Shown here: one piece after another, positions 18,632 through 28,700 of the stretch | Position numbering within the stretch: the stretch's first letter is position 1 | How the letters are laid out: each line of letters starts with the position of its first letter | Source: Aeromonas jandaei | GTDB taxonomy: Bacteria; Pseudomonadota; Gammaproteobacteria; Enterobacterales; Aeromonadaceae | DNA length: 64,000 nt | Direction: 5' to 3' | Assembly (NCBI RefSeq): GCF_037890695.1 | Contig: NZ_CP149571.1 | Coordinates: forward strand, 4,060,001-4,124,000 | Translations under genes and position numbers: made by a program | The notes under the pieces: model-generated | Databases searched by the model: none | The model's input: only the letters and a program-made list of their open reading frames with translations | Told to the model about the DNA's origin: nothing

Positions 18632-19372
18632 TTACTTCTCCTGCTCGGCTATCTCTTTGACCCAGGGGCGGTGCCACTCCCGCATCAAGAGCTCGTTTCT
18701 AAAGCGCATCAGGGTCAATGCCCCGAGGAAAGTGGCAAACGCCAGGATCATGACGAGCAGCGGCCACAACATGTCGGAAGAGATGGAGGGTTTGGCAAAC
18801 TTGGTGATGGTGGCCCCCTGATGCAGGGTGTTCCACCACTCTACCGAGTAGTGAATGATGGGCAGATTGATCACCCCGACCAGCGCCAGAATGCCGGCCG
18901 CACGACCAGCCAGCACCTTGTCGCTAAAGGCGTTGTAGAGGGCGATGACGCCGAGGTAGAGGAACAGCAAAATCAGCTCGGAGGTGAGACGGGCATCCCA
19001 GACCCACCAGGTTCCCCACATGGGCTTGCCCCAGGCCGCACCGGTAAAGAGAGCGATAAAGGTAAAGATGGCACCGACCGGAGCAATGGCTGCTACCGTC
19101 ATGTCAGCCATCCGCAGCTGCCATACCAGCCCGATAAACGCAGCAATCGCCATGGTGGAGTAAGCCCCCATGGAGAGGATGGCAGCAGGGACGTGGATAT
19201 AGATGATCCGGAAGGAGTCACCCTGCTGATAATCTGCAGGGGCAAAGGCCAGCCCCCAGACAGAACCGATGATGAACGAAAGCAGACTAATCACCGCAAA
19301 CCAGGGCAGCAGGGTACCAGCCAACTGATAGGCCCGCTCCGGTTTGGCATAAGGGTGCAACCATTTCCACAT
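18632..19372 (-). CDS. ccmC: Haem handling/export permease CcmC
   Basis: A 246-residue six-span membrane protein that presents haem to CcmE. The haem-binding WWD motif is visible as MWGTWWVWDARLTSELILLF, with flanking conserved His residues (IHVPAA and IIHYSVEWW). Its start lies 168 bp after the ccmB stop, a larger gap than others in this operon. Confidence 0.94.
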   Translation of the reverse strand: MWKWLHPYAKPERAYQLAGTLLPWFAVISLLSFIIGSVWGLAFAPADYQQGDSFRIIYIHVPAAILSMGAYSTMAIAAFIGLVWQLRMADMTVAAIAPVGAIFTFIALFTGAAWGKPMWGTWWVWDARLTSELILLFLYLGVIALYNAFSDKVLAGRAAGILALVGVINLPIIHYSVEWWNTLHQGATITKFAKPSISSDMLWPLLVMILAFATFLGALTLMRFRNELLMREWHRPWVKEIAEQEK

Positions 19373-19540
19373 AGCTCACAAAACCTTTTTGTTATTAATC
19401 ATTTGGCGAGGCCTACCATACCGACCGCAGGGCTGCATCAAATACCCCGAAAGCAATAAGCGGCGCTCTCCTTGATCCATCGCAACTTAATTTTTCCAAC
19501 ATTGCCCCATACGAGGCTTGTTACTCTTGCGCCAACACCA

Positions 19541-20209
19541 TCAGTTGAGGCTGACTCGCAAAGCCGCCGACACCGCCAGCGGGGTCAGTGTCAATGCCCC
19601 CACCAGCATGGCTGCCAGAATGGCAAGCTGACCACCGTAAGGCAGCCCCATCCCGGCCGCATCAATTGCCGAGGTCGCAAAAATCAGCACCGGGATATAA
19701 AGCGGCAGGATCAACAGACTGAGCAATACCCCCCCTTTACGCAGGCCAACTGTCAGGGCCACGCCGATGGCACCGAGCAGGCTCAATACCGGCGTCCCCA
19801 GTGCCAGCGTCGCTACCACAGCCAGATAACTCTGCATATCGAGGGAGAGCAAAATTGCGATAAGCGGCGAGATGAGCAACAACGGCAAACCGGTCAGCAG
19901 CCAGTGAGCAACTACTTTCGCCAGCGCCAGCAGGCCCAGAGGGTGAGGCATCAACATCATCTGCTCCAGCGAGCCATCACTGAAGTCATCACGAAACAGC
20001 CGCTCCAGCGACAACATGGCCGCCAGCAAAGCGGCAACCCAGATGATGCCGGGAGCGATACGAGCCAGCAGTTTCGGCTCAGGGCCAATACCCAGCGGGA
20101 AAAGCGTGATGACGATCAGGAAAAACCAGAGCGGGTTGAGAATATCGGAACGCTGGCGCAGCGCGATCAGCAGTTCACGTCGAATGAGATGAAGAACGGC
20201 GCGCAGCAT
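19541..20209 (-). CDS. ccmB: Haem exporter permease CcmB
   Basis: A 222-residue ABC-type permease with six hydrophobic spans; FRDDFSDGSLEQMMLMPHPL is the CcmB signature region. Pairs with CcmA. Begins 4 bp past the ccmA stop. Works in the CcmABCD complex that releases haem-loaded CcmE. Confidence 0.94.
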   Translation of the reverse strand: MLRAVLHLIRRELLIALRQRSDILNPLWFFLIVITLFPLGIGPEPKLLARIAPGIIWVAALLAAMLSLERLFRDDFSDGSLEQMMLMPHPLGLLALAKVVAHWLLTGLPLLLISPLIAILLSLDMQSYLAVVATLALGTPVLSLLGAIGVALTVGLRKGGVLLSLLILPLYIPVLIFATSAIDAAGMGLPYGGQLAILAAMLVGALTLTPLAVSAALRVSLN

Positions 20210-20213
20210 GGTG

Positions 20214-20849
20214 TCACTCCTGCATCATGGGGGTCAGTGACAGGGTCTTGAGACGCCCCTGCATCAGGGTAAGATCCTGATGGGTAGTGAGGATCACCAT
20301 GCCACCCCGATCGGCATGGGCAAGGAAGAGTTGCTCCAGCACCTTGACTCCCTGTTTATCGATAGCAGTGAAGGGCTCATCCAGGACCCAGAGCGAAGGC
20401 TTGTTGCAGAGCCACAAGCGGGCGAGTGCTACGCGTCGCTGCTGACCTGCTGAGAGCTGACCGGTGGGGTTATCCTCAAAACCGGCCAGACCAACTCGAG
20501 CCAGGATCTGCCACAAGTCGCTCTCAGCCTGAGCTGAATGATGAAGTTGCTGATAAAAAGTCAGATTTTCAAAGGGGGTCAGGGCTGCTTTTACCCCGGG
20601 TTGATGACCCAGATAGAGCAAACAGGCGTGATACTCGTCGCGGCAAGCGCGAATATTCTCCCCATTCCAGAGCACCTCACCAGAAAAGGGTTGTGAGAGG
20701 CCAGTCAGCAAACGCAACAGACTGGTTTTGCCAACCCCGTTGGGGCCTTCTATTTGCACCAGATCGCCGGGTGAAACCGTAAAGGAGAGATGTTCAAACA
20801 GAGTGCGATCTTCACGCACGCAGCTCAGATTGTTGACTTGAAGCAGCAT
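20214..20849 (-). CDS. ccmA: Haem exporter ATPase CcmA
   Basis: A 211-residue ABC ATPase: Walker [20 protein letters not shown], signature [17 protein letters not shown], Walker [14 protein letters not shown] and switch His in ILTTHQDL. First gene of the ccm operon. It drives release of holo-CcmE rather than haem transport itself. It follows the flagellar/chemotaxis block on the same strand, separated by a terminator. Confidence 0.95.
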   Translation of the reverse strand: MLLQVNNLSCVREDRTLFEHLSFTVSPGDLVQIEGPNGVGKTSLLRLLTGLSQPFSGEVLWNGENIRACRDEYHACLLYLGHQPGVKAALTPFENLTFYQQLHHSAQAESDLWQILARVGLAGFEDNPTGQLSAGQQRRVALARLWLCNKPSLWVLDEPFTAIDKQGVKVLEQLFLAHADRGGMVILTTHQDLTLMQGRLKTLSLTPMMQE

Positions 20850-21008
20850 GAGGATGTTATCAAATAGAATTAAGCGGCCTGCATCTTAACACAGTATTGG
20901 GATACGTCGTTTCATAGATGCAACAATTGGCGCAAGTCGCGATGGGGATCGCGAAAAGAGGTAAAGGGGATGTCGATATGGCTCTGATCTGTTCCCGTCA
21001 TTACATAT

Positions 21009-21035
21009 AAAAATAAAGGAAGGCATGAGCCTTCC
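21009..21035 (-). terminator. Terminator ending the flagellar/chemotaxis block
   Basis: Minus-strand stem GGAAGGC/GCCTTCC with a 4-nt loop followed by TTTATTTTTA, just past the DUF2802 gene. It separates the flagellar transcript from ccm. Confidence 0.85.
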
Positions 21036-21042
21036 CTCAGTA

Positions 21043-21432
21043 TCAAGAACGACCTTTTCGCAAGGATATCAAGAGCTCGGCTTCTGCCTTTGGCAACTCG
21101 CACTCACTCATGACTTCATCCAGGTCGGCCCCCAATTCAACCATCTTGGCAGCACGGCTGTAGAGCCTGCGCTCTGGATCCTGCATGGTCAGCTCTTGCT
21201 GGCGATCATTGATCTGTTGCATCGCCCCCTCCACAGCTTGCAGGCGTTGCCCCATGCCAATGGCGCCGGTATGCAGCTCCATCATCTGTTTGCGCAAGCT
21301 TTCAAGTTGCCCCTGCAAAGTAGCTACGCTTGCCTCGGACTCCTGCTTGCTGCGCTTGCTTCTTGACCAGACATAAAAAGCAAACGCCAGTGCAATCAGG
21401 GACACCACCAAGGCAACTATCTCAATGATCAA
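21043..21432 (-). CDS. DUF2802 membrane-anchored protein
   Basis: A 129-residue protein: one N-terminal span (IVALVVSLIALAFAFYVW), a coiled-coil stretch (about residues 30-80) and a C-terminal helical segment (AAKMVELGADLDEVMSECELPKAEAELL). This matches the DUF2802 family that closes polar flagellar/chemotaxis loci in Vibrio and Pseudomonas, next to cheW. Function not established. Last gene before the terminator. Confidence 0.85.
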   Translation of the reverse strand: MIIEIVALVVSLIALAFAFYVWSRSKRSKQESEASVATLQGQLESLRKQMMELHTGAIGMGQRLQAVEGAMQQINDRQQELTMQDPERRLYSRAAKMVELGADLDEVMSECELPKAEAELLISLRKGRS

Positions 21433-21447
21433 AACATCACCTTATTG

Positions 21448-21936
21448 TTAGAGAGAACCAATTTCGTCCCACTCTTCATCAGAGAGCAACTTGTTCAGGT
21501 CAACCAGGATCAACAGTTGACCATCGCGGTTGCTAACACCCTGGATGAACTTGGCGCTCTCTTCGGTACCCACTGCGGGAGCGGCATCGATCTCGGAGGA
21601 GCGCAGATAAACAACCTCGGCAACGCTATCAACCATGATGCCAATCACCTGCTTCTCGGCTTCGATGATGACGATGCGGGAGTTTTCACTCACATCGCCG
21701 GAAGGCAGGCCGAAACGGGAACGGGTATCGATGACAGTCACCACATTACCACGCAAGTTGATGATCCCGAGTACATATTCGGGAGCACCCGGCACAGGCG
21801 CGATTTCGGTGTAGCGCAATACCTCCTGCACCTGCATCACGTTGATGCCATAGGTCTCATTTTCCAGTTGGAAGGTTACCCATTGCAGCACTTCATCTTC
21901 AGCCAGATTCTGTGCAATATTGCGCTTTTCTGTCAT
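21448..21936 (-). CDS. cheW: Chemotaxis coupling protein CheW
   Basis: A 162-residue CheW that bridges chemoreceptors and the CheA kinase in polar arrays. Typical features: LQWVTFQLENETYGINVMQVQEVLR, VPGAPEYVLGIINLRGNVVTVID and VVYLRSSEIDAAP. Lies between the ParP-like gene and the DUF2802 gene. Confidence 0.95.
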   Translation of the reverse strand: MTEKRNIAQNLAEDEVLQWVTFQLENETYGINVMQVQEVLRYTEIAPVPGAPEYVLGIINLRGNVVTVIDTRSRFGLPSGDVSENSRIVIIEAEKQVIGIMVDSVAEVVYLRSSEIDAAPAVGTEESAKFIQGVSNRDGQLLILVDLNKLLSDEEWDEIGSL

Positions 21937-22005
21937 GTTTTTATTCCTTTTATGAAAACGTCTACTGCTAAAACTAGCAATAAAACAGCTCGATTGCAGA
22001 AGTTA

Positions 22006-22878
22006 TCAGCGACCTTCTATGTTGACCCCACGCTCCAATAAAAGGAGCAATTCGCGAACATGCAACAAGGCACACATTTTTTCTTTAACCATGCCCGCGA
22101 GCCAGGGGCGCTTGCCCTCCTGGTGGCGCCACTTGACCTGATCGCGGTGTAACAATTCGGTTCCTTTGAGGTGATGACACGCCAGTCCCCAAGGTGACTC
22201 TCCAAGCATAATCAGATATTTGTAAGGATCCATCTCCAAATGCTGCCCAGGCATCACCCACTGGGCTGTATCCACTACATTCATTTTTTGCTCGCGAGAG
22301 GTCATGATCCCCTTATACCAGCCTGGCTGACCAAAAAGAGAGGTCACCTCTCCCAGCTGATGAATCCCGCCAAGATCGGTCAAGGGCACAGCAAACGTCA
22401 CGCCAGACACTTCAAAGAAGAGAGCCTGGAACTCCTTGCCCGTCTCGATATTTTCCCAACTGACAGGAGACTCTGCTACTTCCGGTGCAACTTCTACCGC
22501 CGTCTCGGTTACGACCGTCGTAATCGGTTCTGCAATCTCAGGGCTCAATACCTCAGCAGGCCACTCAGGCTCTACTGGCGACAGAGACTCTTCAGCCACA
22601 ATCTGCAGTGGCTCTGACACTGTTAGCTCATTGGTAAACGCGTCATTCTCAAATTGCACCTGCCCCACTTGAGCCAGCAATTCACTCAGTTGGGTAAGAC
22701 GCGGGTCACTCTCCATGTAGGGAGGCGCAACTACCTCCGGCACACTTTGAGGTTGCCGCTGCAACTGCACTACTGGCGCAGCAGGAGCTTCTTCGATTTC
22801 ATCAAGCCCTGACGGGTCATCAAGGAGCAGCGAATGGAAATAATCATCCATTGCCCGAACTTGAATGGTATCTCTCAT
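22006..22878 (-). CDS. parP: ParP-like protein with C-terminal CheW-type domain
   Basis: A 290-residue protein. The first 150 residues are acidic and rich in Pro, Glu and Val, low in complexity. The last 140 resemble CheW (FQALFFEVSGVTFAVPLTDLGGIHQL, then the CALLHVRELLLLLERG end). Position between parC-like and cheW is that of Vibrio ParP, which links CheA and receptors to the polar ParC anchor and prevents array dissociation. The symbol rests on position and architecture. Overlaps parC by 4 bp. Confidence 0.8.
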   Translation of the reverse strand: MRDTIQVRAMDDYFHSLLLDDPSGLDEIEEAPAAPVVQLQRQPQSVPEVVAPPYMESDPRLTQLSELLAQVGQVQFENDAFTNELTVSEPLQIVAEESLSPVEPEWPAEVLSPEIAEPITTVVTETAVEVAPEVAESPVSWENIETGKEFQALFFEVSGVTFAVPLTDLGGIHQLGEVTSLFGQPGWYKGIMTSREQKMNVVDTAQWVMPGQHLEMDPYKYLIMLGESPWGLACHHLKGTELLHRDQVKWRHQEGKRPWLAGMVKEKMCALLHVRELLLLLERGVNIEGR

Positions 22879-23669
22879 GCCGTCACCTCATGAGTCCGCT
22901 GCCGCTCAAGCGCGTCAAGATATTTGAGCAGAGTTTCGTAGGCATAGGTTCCACGACTCCCGGGTGAATAAATGGAGGGGGGAATATGCAGCAAACTGGC
23001 ATCCCGAAATTTGGTATCGATAGGGATCACCGCGTTCCACACCGCATCACCGTACTGTTCCTTGATTGATTTCAACGTCATCAACGATGCTCGTGTACGC
23101 TTGTCAAACATGGTCGGAATAACAGTAAAACGAAATTTATCCCGTTTTGAGCGCTGCATGATTTCAAACGTCTTCATCATCCGCTCCAGCCCTTTCAACG
23201 CCAGAAATTCGGTCTGAACAGGCACCAGAATGCGGTCACATGCAGCAAGCGCATTGACCATCATCACTCCCAATACTGGTGGACAGTCAATGAGCACGTA
23301 GTCGTACTGATCCTGAATACGCAGCAACGCGCGTTTGAGCACCAGCCCCATCCCTTCCCGGTTCCCCATGACCCGATCGAGCGTTGCCAGCGTGATAGAT
23401 GCAGGCAGCAGATTGATATTGTCGAACTTGGTTTTGAGCGTCAGTTTATTGACAAGCTCGGTGGTCGGCTTGACTGCTTGAAAAAGCTCATAGAGCGTGC
23501 CATCAAGACGATCCGAATCGTAATCGAGATAAGCGGTCAACGAGGCATGCGGATCCGTATCAATCAGCAGCACTCGTTGGCCACGCTGAGCCAGGATCCC
23601 GGCGAGAGAGACCACTGTGGTGGTTTTACCGACACCGCCTTTCTGGTTGGCAACCGTCCAAACAATCAC
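22875..23669 (-). CDS. parC: ParA-family ATPase ParC (polar chemotaxis array positioning)
   Basis: A 264-residue ParA/Soj-type ATPase with deviant Walker A NQKGGVGKTTTVVSLA, LLIDTDPHASLTAYLD and DYVLIDCPPVLGVMMVNAL. In this place in polar flagellar loci it is the ParC protein that brings chemotaxis arrays to the cell pole and ensures their inheritance. Not related to topoisomerase IV ParC. No DNA-partition parB or parS is nearby, in keeping with a protein-positioning role. Confidence 0.87.
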   Translation of the reverse strand: MIVWTVANQKGGVGKTTTVVSLAGILAQRGQRVLLIDTDPHASLTAYLDYDSDRLDGTLYELFQAVKPTTELVNKLTLKTKFDNINLLPASITLATLDRVMGNREGMGLVLKRALLRIQDQYDYVLIDCPPVLGVMMVNALAACDRILVPVQTEFLALKGLERMMKTFEIMQRSKRDKFRFTVIPTMFDKRTRASLMTLKSIKEQYGDAVWNAVIPIDTKFRDASLLHIPPSIYSPGSRGTYAYETLLKYLDALERQRTHEVTA

Positions 23670-23673
23670 TGTA

Positions 23674-24591
23674 TCAATCCTGCCTTGTTGTTATACGCAT
23701 GCCGCCACCGGGTAGCGAGATCACCTTGACCTCACCAGCATCCGCCGCTTTTTGCACTTCCGGCACAGCCTCTGTGGCTGCCGGAGTTTTGACTACAGGT
23801 CTTGCAGGTACCCAGGCAAACTTGGAGATAGCGACCACCACTTTACGGTTCTGTAGCCGCCCCTCTTCGCTACCATTGTCTGCAAAAGGAGAAAACTCAC
23901 CATATGCCTCGAATGCCAAGCGCTGAGGTGCAATACCATTGGCAATCAAACCGTTTAGCACTGCCTCAGCCCGAGCCGCAGACAGAGCCCAGTTTGAGCG
24001 ATAAATTTCATTATTAATCTGTTGGTTATCGGTATAACCCCTGACCCTTACATAGTTATCGACCGGTTTGAGAATACTTGAAAGAGTATTGATAACCGGT
24101 GCTGCATTGGGCCCCATAAATGCACTTCCACTGCCAAATAACAGCCCTGAACTCAACTCGATAGTCAGCCAGTTCTCATCTTGGGTCAGTTTGACTATCC
24201 CAGACTCAACCAACGATCCCATGCTTGCCTGCAGCTGCGTACCAAGCGTCGCAAGTGTTGTGCCATTTTGCAAAATAGGGACACCGGAAATAGGTGCAAG
24301 AGAGGGAGCCGGCCCGCTTGTTCCATCAAGTATTGAAGGTGCGGAAGAGGCCGAATTTTCCAATAGCGAATTACCTTGACCATCCAGCAAACCGTCGCTG
24401 TGCGGCTGAATAACACTGAAAGCCTGACTCATACCGTCAATGACTGCACGATACTTGTCCTTGTTAACCAAGGCTACGGAATAGAGCACAACAAACAGGG
24501 CAAAGATGAGAGTCATGTAATCGGCGTAGGAGACCAGCCAGCGATCCAGATGCTCACGCCCTTGCAAGTGCAACCGATAACGCTTACGCAT
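23674..24591 (-). CDS. motD: MotB-type stator subunit (MotD)
   Basis: A 305-residue stator protein: basic N-terminus, one span WLVSYADYMTLIFALFVVLYS with the ion-binding Asp (about D24), a long linker, and a C-terminal OmpA-like peptidoglycan-binding domain (VRVRGYTDNQQIN, RAEAVLNGLIANGIAPQRL, NRKVVVAI). The helix resembles Pseudomonas MotD more than PomB. With the next gene it forms an additional stator set. Ion specificity cannot be read with certainty. Confidence 0.85.
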   Translation of the reverse strand: MRKRYRLHLQGREHLDRWLVSYADYMTLIFALFVVLYSVALVNKDKYRAVIDGMSQAFSVIQPHSDGLLDGQGNSLLENSASSAPSILDGTSGPAPSLAPISGVPILQNGTTLATLGTQLQASMGSLVESGIVKLTQDENWLTIELSSGLLFGSGSAFMGPNAAPVINTLSSILKPVDNYVRVRGYTDNQQINNEIYRSNWALSAARAEAVLNGLIANGIAPQRLAFEAYGEFSPFADNGSEEGRLQNRKVVVAISKFAWVPARPVVKTPAATEAVPEVQKAADAGEVKVISLPGGGMRITTRQD

Positions 24592-24593
24592 GG

Positions 24594-25331
24594 CTACTCT
24601 CCCTTCAGATATGCCTTGAGCCGCCGTTCTACCTGCAAACCATTTTCGCCATGGGCAATCGCAATGAGCCCCTCCAGCGTCATCTCCTGGAAAAGCGCAG
24701 AATGGTAATGGAAAGCCCTTAATCTATTGGCAACAGGCAGATAAATCAGGTTGGCAAACCCCACTCCATAAATGGTTGCAACAAAGGCTACCGCAATTCC
24801 CGCGCCCAGTGCCGCAGGGTCTTCGAGATGGAACATCGCCTGGATAAGCCCCATCACGGCGCCAATGATCCCGATGGTGGGGCTATAACCCCCCATGGAT
24901 TCAAATACCCTGGCTGCATGCTCATTACGCTCTTGCTCGATGTCGATGTCGGCCTCCAGCAACATGCGGATATCTTCTGTCGACACACCATCAACAATCA
25001 TGTTCAACCCTTGGCGGGTAAATTCATCTTCTTCTTGCTCCGCCTGATCTTCCAAAGCCAGCAGCCCTTGCTGCCGGGCAAACACAGCCCAGGATTGTAA
25101 ACGCTCAGCCTGAAGCATCAGCTCCTGACGTGGGGGAACAAAAATCCAGAGTGCTTGCCTGAGCGCAAGCAAGATATATCTGACGGGAGTTTGCAGAGTA
25201 ACGGCACCGAAGGTGCCGCCCAATACGATCAGAAAAGCAGGGCCATCAACCAGAGTTAGCAGGGAGCCACCATGCCACAATTGAGCAATGGCAATGGCCC
25301 CCAAAGCCAGGAGCAGGCCAAACAAGCCCAT
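24594..25331 (-). CDS. motC: MotA-type stator subunit (MotC)
   Basis: A 245-residue MotA/PomA family protein with four spans; the cytoplasmic loop between spans 2 and 3 carries the charged torque region, and the third span starts with ESMGGYSPTIGIIGAVMGLIQAM. It precedes motD by 2 bp and follows cheB by 2 bp, the same order as cheA-cheB-motC-motD in Pseudomonas. Aeromonas papers use the name PomA2 for a second stator; I cannot tell whether this is that gene. Confidence 0.86.
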   Translation of the reverse strand: MGLFGLLLALGAIAIAQLWHGGSLLTLVDGPAFLIVLGGTFGAVTLQTPVRYILLALRQALWIFVPPRQELMLQAERLQSWAVFARQQGLLALEDQAEQEEDEFTRQGLNMIVDGVSTEDIRMLLEADIDIEQERNEHAARVFESMGGYSPTIGIIGAVMGLIQAMFHLEDPAALGAGIAVAFVATIYGVGFANLIYLPVANRLRAFHYHSALFQEMTLEGLIAIAHGENGLQVERRLKAYLKGE

Positions 25332-25333
25332 GA

Positions 25334-26449
25334 TCAGCGCCCCAACTCAACCAAGATACGCTGTGCCACTTTGTCCAAAGGAAGTGATTCACTGGCAATA
25401 CCGGCCTTGGCAACCGCTTGAGGCATCCCATATACCACACAGGATGCTTCATCCTGAGCCCAGATAGTAGAGCCTTGCTCTTTCAGTAACTTGGCTCCAT
25501 CGCGGCCATCAGCCCCCATGCCAGTCAAGACAATCGCAAGCACCTTGTCAGCATAGGTTTTAGCTGCAGAAGCAAAGGTAATGTCAACACAGGGTTTGTA
25601 GTTAACTTTGTCATTGCCATCGATTATCCGGATACGAGCACCAACTCCGCGCCCTTCAAGCAACATCTGTTTGCCACCCGGTGCCAGATAGGCATGGCCA
25701 GGTTTGAGCACGTCACCATCCTCAGCTTCCTTGACACCGATCTGGCACAAGCCATTGAGTCGAGCTGCAAATGCCGCAGTAAAGGTCGCAGGCATATGCT
25801 GAATCAGCAAAATCGGGTGAGGAAAATCTCCTGGCAGCTTGGTCAACACATTTTGCAATGCAACCGGTCCCCCAGTGGAGGTACCAATAGCAACCAGTTG
25901 ATAAGTTTTACCGCTACGCTTGAATGCCGGAGCTGGTGTCATGCGCGGCGTTTCTGGCACACGCTCAGCAGTTCGCGATGCAGCTGAAGAACTCAGTGGC
26001 GATCTGGCCATCGGCTCAGGAGCTTTGGGACGAGCAGAGCTCATCAAAAAGCGCTTGCGGGAAATCTCCTTCACCCGCTGCTGCAGCAATCTGACCGCTT
26101 CATCTTTGTCTCTGGCGATGTCTTCAAACTTTTTAGGTAAGAAATCTAGGGCCCCGGCATCCAGTGCATCCAGAGTCGCCTTTGCCCCTTCATGGGTCAG
26201 AGAGGAGAACATTAAAATAGGTGTTGGACATTTGGCCATGATCTCGCGCACAGCGCTGATGCCATCGAGCACGGGCATTTCGATGTCCATGGTGATTACA
26301 TCAGGGCGCAGCGACATGGCCTTGTCCACGGCCTCACGTCCGTTTTGAGCGGTATCAATCACTGTCAGCATGGGATCCTGACTAATGATTTCACTTACCC
26401 GACGGCGGAAGAAACTCGAATCGTCGACAACTAATACCTTGACTGCCAT
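25334..26449 (-). CDS. cheB: Chemotaxis methylesterase/deamidase CheB
   Basis: A 371-residue two-domain adaptation enzyme. The N-terminal receiver has DDSSFFRRR and the phospho-acceptor Asp in [12 protein letters not shown] variable linker with several Pro/Ser follows. The C-terminal methylesterase has its catalytic triad in [12 protein letters not shown] (Ser), LIQHMPATF (His) and [11 protein letters not shown] (Asp). It removes methyl groups from chemoreceptors when phosphorylated by CheA. No cheR in this cluster. Confidence 0.95.
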   Translation of the reverse strand: MAVKVLVVDDSSFFRRRVSEIISQDPMLTVIDTAQNGREAVDKAMSLRPDVITMDIEMPVLDGISAVREIMAKCPTPILMFSSLTHEGAKATLDALDAGALDFLPKKFEDIARDKDEAVRLLQQRVKEISRKRFLMSSARPKAPEPMARSPLSSSAASRTAERVPETPRMTPAPAFKRSGKTYQLVAIGTSTGGPVALQNVLTKLPGDFPHPILLIQHMPATFTAAFAARLNGLCQIGVKEAEDGDVLKPGHAYLAPGGKQMLLEGRGVGARIRIIDGNDKVNYKPCVDITFASAAKTYADKVLAIVLTGMGADGRDGAKLLKEQGSTIWAQDEASCVVYGMPQAVAKAGIASESLPLDKVAQRILVELGR

Positions 26450-26481
26450 TGTTATTTTTCTAACTCCTTGGGCCTGAGCTA

Positions 26482-28689
26482 TTAATGTCTACGCGCATAT
26501 GCTTTGAGCAGACTCGGCACATCCAAAATCAGGGCTATTCCACCATCACTGGTAATTGTGGCCCCCGCCATACCTGGCGTTCCTTGCAGCAAGCTGTCAA
26601 GTGGCTTGATAACCACCTCTTCCTGGCCAATCAAGCTATCAACAACAAAACCAATTTGCTGTGTCCCAATCTGCACAATGACTACATGACCTGTATCTTG
26701 ACGGGAGCGTTTGTTGGGACCACGCACCAGCCATTTATGCAGATAAAAGAGCGGAATTGCCTTCTCACGAACAATGATGGTGAGCTGACCATCCACCATA
26801 TTTGCCTTTTTCAGGTCCAGATGGAAAATCTCATTCACACAGCCAAGCGGCAGAGCAAAAGTTTGCTCCCCCACCTCTACCATTAGGGTCGGCAAAATAG
26901 CCAGCGTCAGTGGCACCTTGATTTCAAGACGCGTTCCTTTACCCCATGTGGAATCAATGTGTACTGAGCCATTGAGGCCAACAATGCTGGTTTTCACCAC
27001 ATCCATACCGACACCACGGCCTGATATATCCGAAATCTCTGACTTGGTAGAGAAACCCGGAGCAAAAATCAGGTTGTAGGCATCATTGTCACTCATGCGA
27101 GCAGCAGTATCTGCATCCAGTACACCACGGCTGATTGCTATAGACTTGAGTTTTTCGGGATCCATACCTGCACCATCATCTTCGATACAGAGCAGGATAT
27201 GATCACCTTGCTGAGAAGCACTCAGGGTAATTGTTCCCTGACGTGGTTTACCCGCTTTTTCACGGATCTCGGGCAACTCAACCCCATGATCACAGGAGTT
27301 ACGAACCAAGTGAACAAGGGGGTCAGCCAATGCTTCAACCAAGTTTTTATCGAGATCGGTCTCTTCACCGACCATGACCAATTCGATTTCTTTTTTGAGA
27401 GTACGAGCCAAATCACGAACAACGCGCGGGAATCGACCAAAGACCTTCTTGATCGGCTGCATCCGGGTCTTCATGACCGCCCCTTGCAGATCCGCAGTCA
27501 CAACATCCAGGTTGGCAACAGCCTTTGACATCTCTTCATCGTTGCTGGCAATACCAAGACTAACCAAGCGGTTACGCACCAATACCAACTCCCCCACCAT
27601 ATTCATGATGACATCAAGCGTCTTGGTATCCACCCGAACAGTAGTATCACTTTGTACGGCACTGTTTTCAGCCGGAGCTGGAGCTGGAGACTTAGCTGCT
27701 GCTGGCGCTGCGGGCTTGGATGGCGACTCTGCAGGTTTTGCTGAGGCACTGGTCACGGGCTTGGCTGCGGGAGTAGGCACAGCAGGTTTGGACTGAGCTG
27801 GCACCGCAGCAGGTGCGGCAGGTGCGGCAGGTGCCATTGTACTCTGCGGCCCTTGCCCACGCCCATGAAGTTCGTCAAGCAAGCGTTCGAACTCATCATC
27901 ATCGATCAGCTCATCTACTTCCTTCTGCACCGACTTAAGGGGATTAACTTCTGGTGCACCTATATGTTGTCCCTGGCCATGCAGCTGATCCAACAAGGCT
28001 TCGAACTCATCATCCGTAATGTCACCGGAATCTGTGGTCACAGATGTTGAAGCCGCTTTGGTTGGGGCTCCGCCAACACCATGCAGCTCATCCAGTAAAC
28101 GTTCGAACTCGTCAGCAGAGATCTCGTCAATAGAACCACCGCCATTAACAGCTGCTGGCTCAACGCTCTCTGCTGAAACAACAGCTTCTGGAACTTCAGG
28201 CTCAGCAACGAAAACGTCTACTTGAGGGGCAACTGGTTCGGGATCGGCAGCAACATCAGAGGCAGCACTGCTGGTTGCAGTCCTCAGTTGCTCTTCACCC
28301 TCAGGCTTGCACAGCTCATGAAGGTCGTGCAGGAGATCTTCTGACGCAGGACTCGGCGCTTCACGATTTTGCACTTGGGCAAACATGACGTTGATGGCGT
28401 CCAGAGCCTGCAAGATTACATCCATCAATTCTGCAGTCACTGTACGCTTGCCGTTGCGCAAGATATCAAACACGTTCTCGGCACCGTGGCATACGTCAAC
28501 AAGTTCGCCCAGCGACAAGAATCCAGCACCGCCTTTCACGGTATGAAAGCCGCGAAAAATCGCGTTCAGCAAGTTCTTGTCATCGGGCCGCTTTTCCAAG
28601 TCGACCAGTTGCTCAGACAACTGTTCCAATATTTCGGATGCTTCGACCAGAAAGTCTTGCAGTATGTCTTCATCAACTTCGAAGGCCAT
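26482..28689 (-). CDS. cheA: Chemotaxis histidine kinase CheA
   Basis: A 735-residue CheA. HPt domain with phospho-His in [12 protein letters not shown] (about H49); long acidic and Pro/Ala-rich linker (about 125-345); dimerisation domain; kinase domain with N box [13 protein letters not shown]1 [11 protein letters not shown] and [18 protein letters not shown]-terminal CheW-like domain. The linker carries a motif DEFE.LLD.LHG three times (about residues 192-275), where a P2 domain would sit in E. coli. In Vibrio this region holds the segment that binds ParP. Autophosphorylates and passes phosphate to CheY and CheB. Confidence 0.95.
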   Translation of the reverse strand: MAFEVDEDILQDFLVEASEILEQLSEQLVDLEKRPDDKNLLNAIFRGFHTVKGGAGFLSLGELVDVCHGAENVFDILRNGKRTVTAELMDVILQALDAINVMFAQVQNREAPSPASEDLLHDLHELCKPEGEEQLRTATSSAASDVAADPEPVAPQVDVFVAEPEVPEAVVSAESVEPAAVNGGGSIDEISADEFERLLDELHGVGGAPTKAASTSVTTDSGDITDDEFEALLDQLHGQGQHIGAPEVNPLKSVQKEVDELIDDDEFERLLDELHGRGQGPQSTMAPAAPAAPAAVPAQSKPAVPTPAAKPVTSASAKPAESPSKPAAPAAAKSPAPAPAENSAVQSDTTVRVDTKTLDVIMNMVGELVLVRNRLVSLGIASNDEEMSKAVANLDVVTADLQGAVMKTRMQPIKKVFGRFPRVVRDLARTLKKEIELVMVGEETDLDKNLVEALADPLVHLVRNSCDHGVELPEIREKAGKPRQGTITLSASQQGDHILLCIEDDGAGMDPEKLKSIAISRGVLDADTAARMSDNDAYNLIFAPGFSTKSEISDISGRGVGMDVVKTSIVGLNGSVHIDSTWGKGTRLEIKVPLTLAILPTLMVEVGEQTFALPLGCVNEIFHLDLKKANMVDGQLTIIVREKAIPLFYLHKWLVRGPNKRSRQDTGHVVIVQIGTQQIGFVVDSLIGQEEVVIKPLDSLLQGTPGMAGATITSDGGIALILDVPSLLKAYARRH

Positions 28690-28700
28690 GCGTCACTCCA

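Noticed and set aside
22875..23669. Reading the ParA-family gene as a plasmid or chromosome partition gene
   Set aside because: No parB or parS-like repeats, and its position between motD and a CheW-domain gene is that of the chemotaxis ParC.
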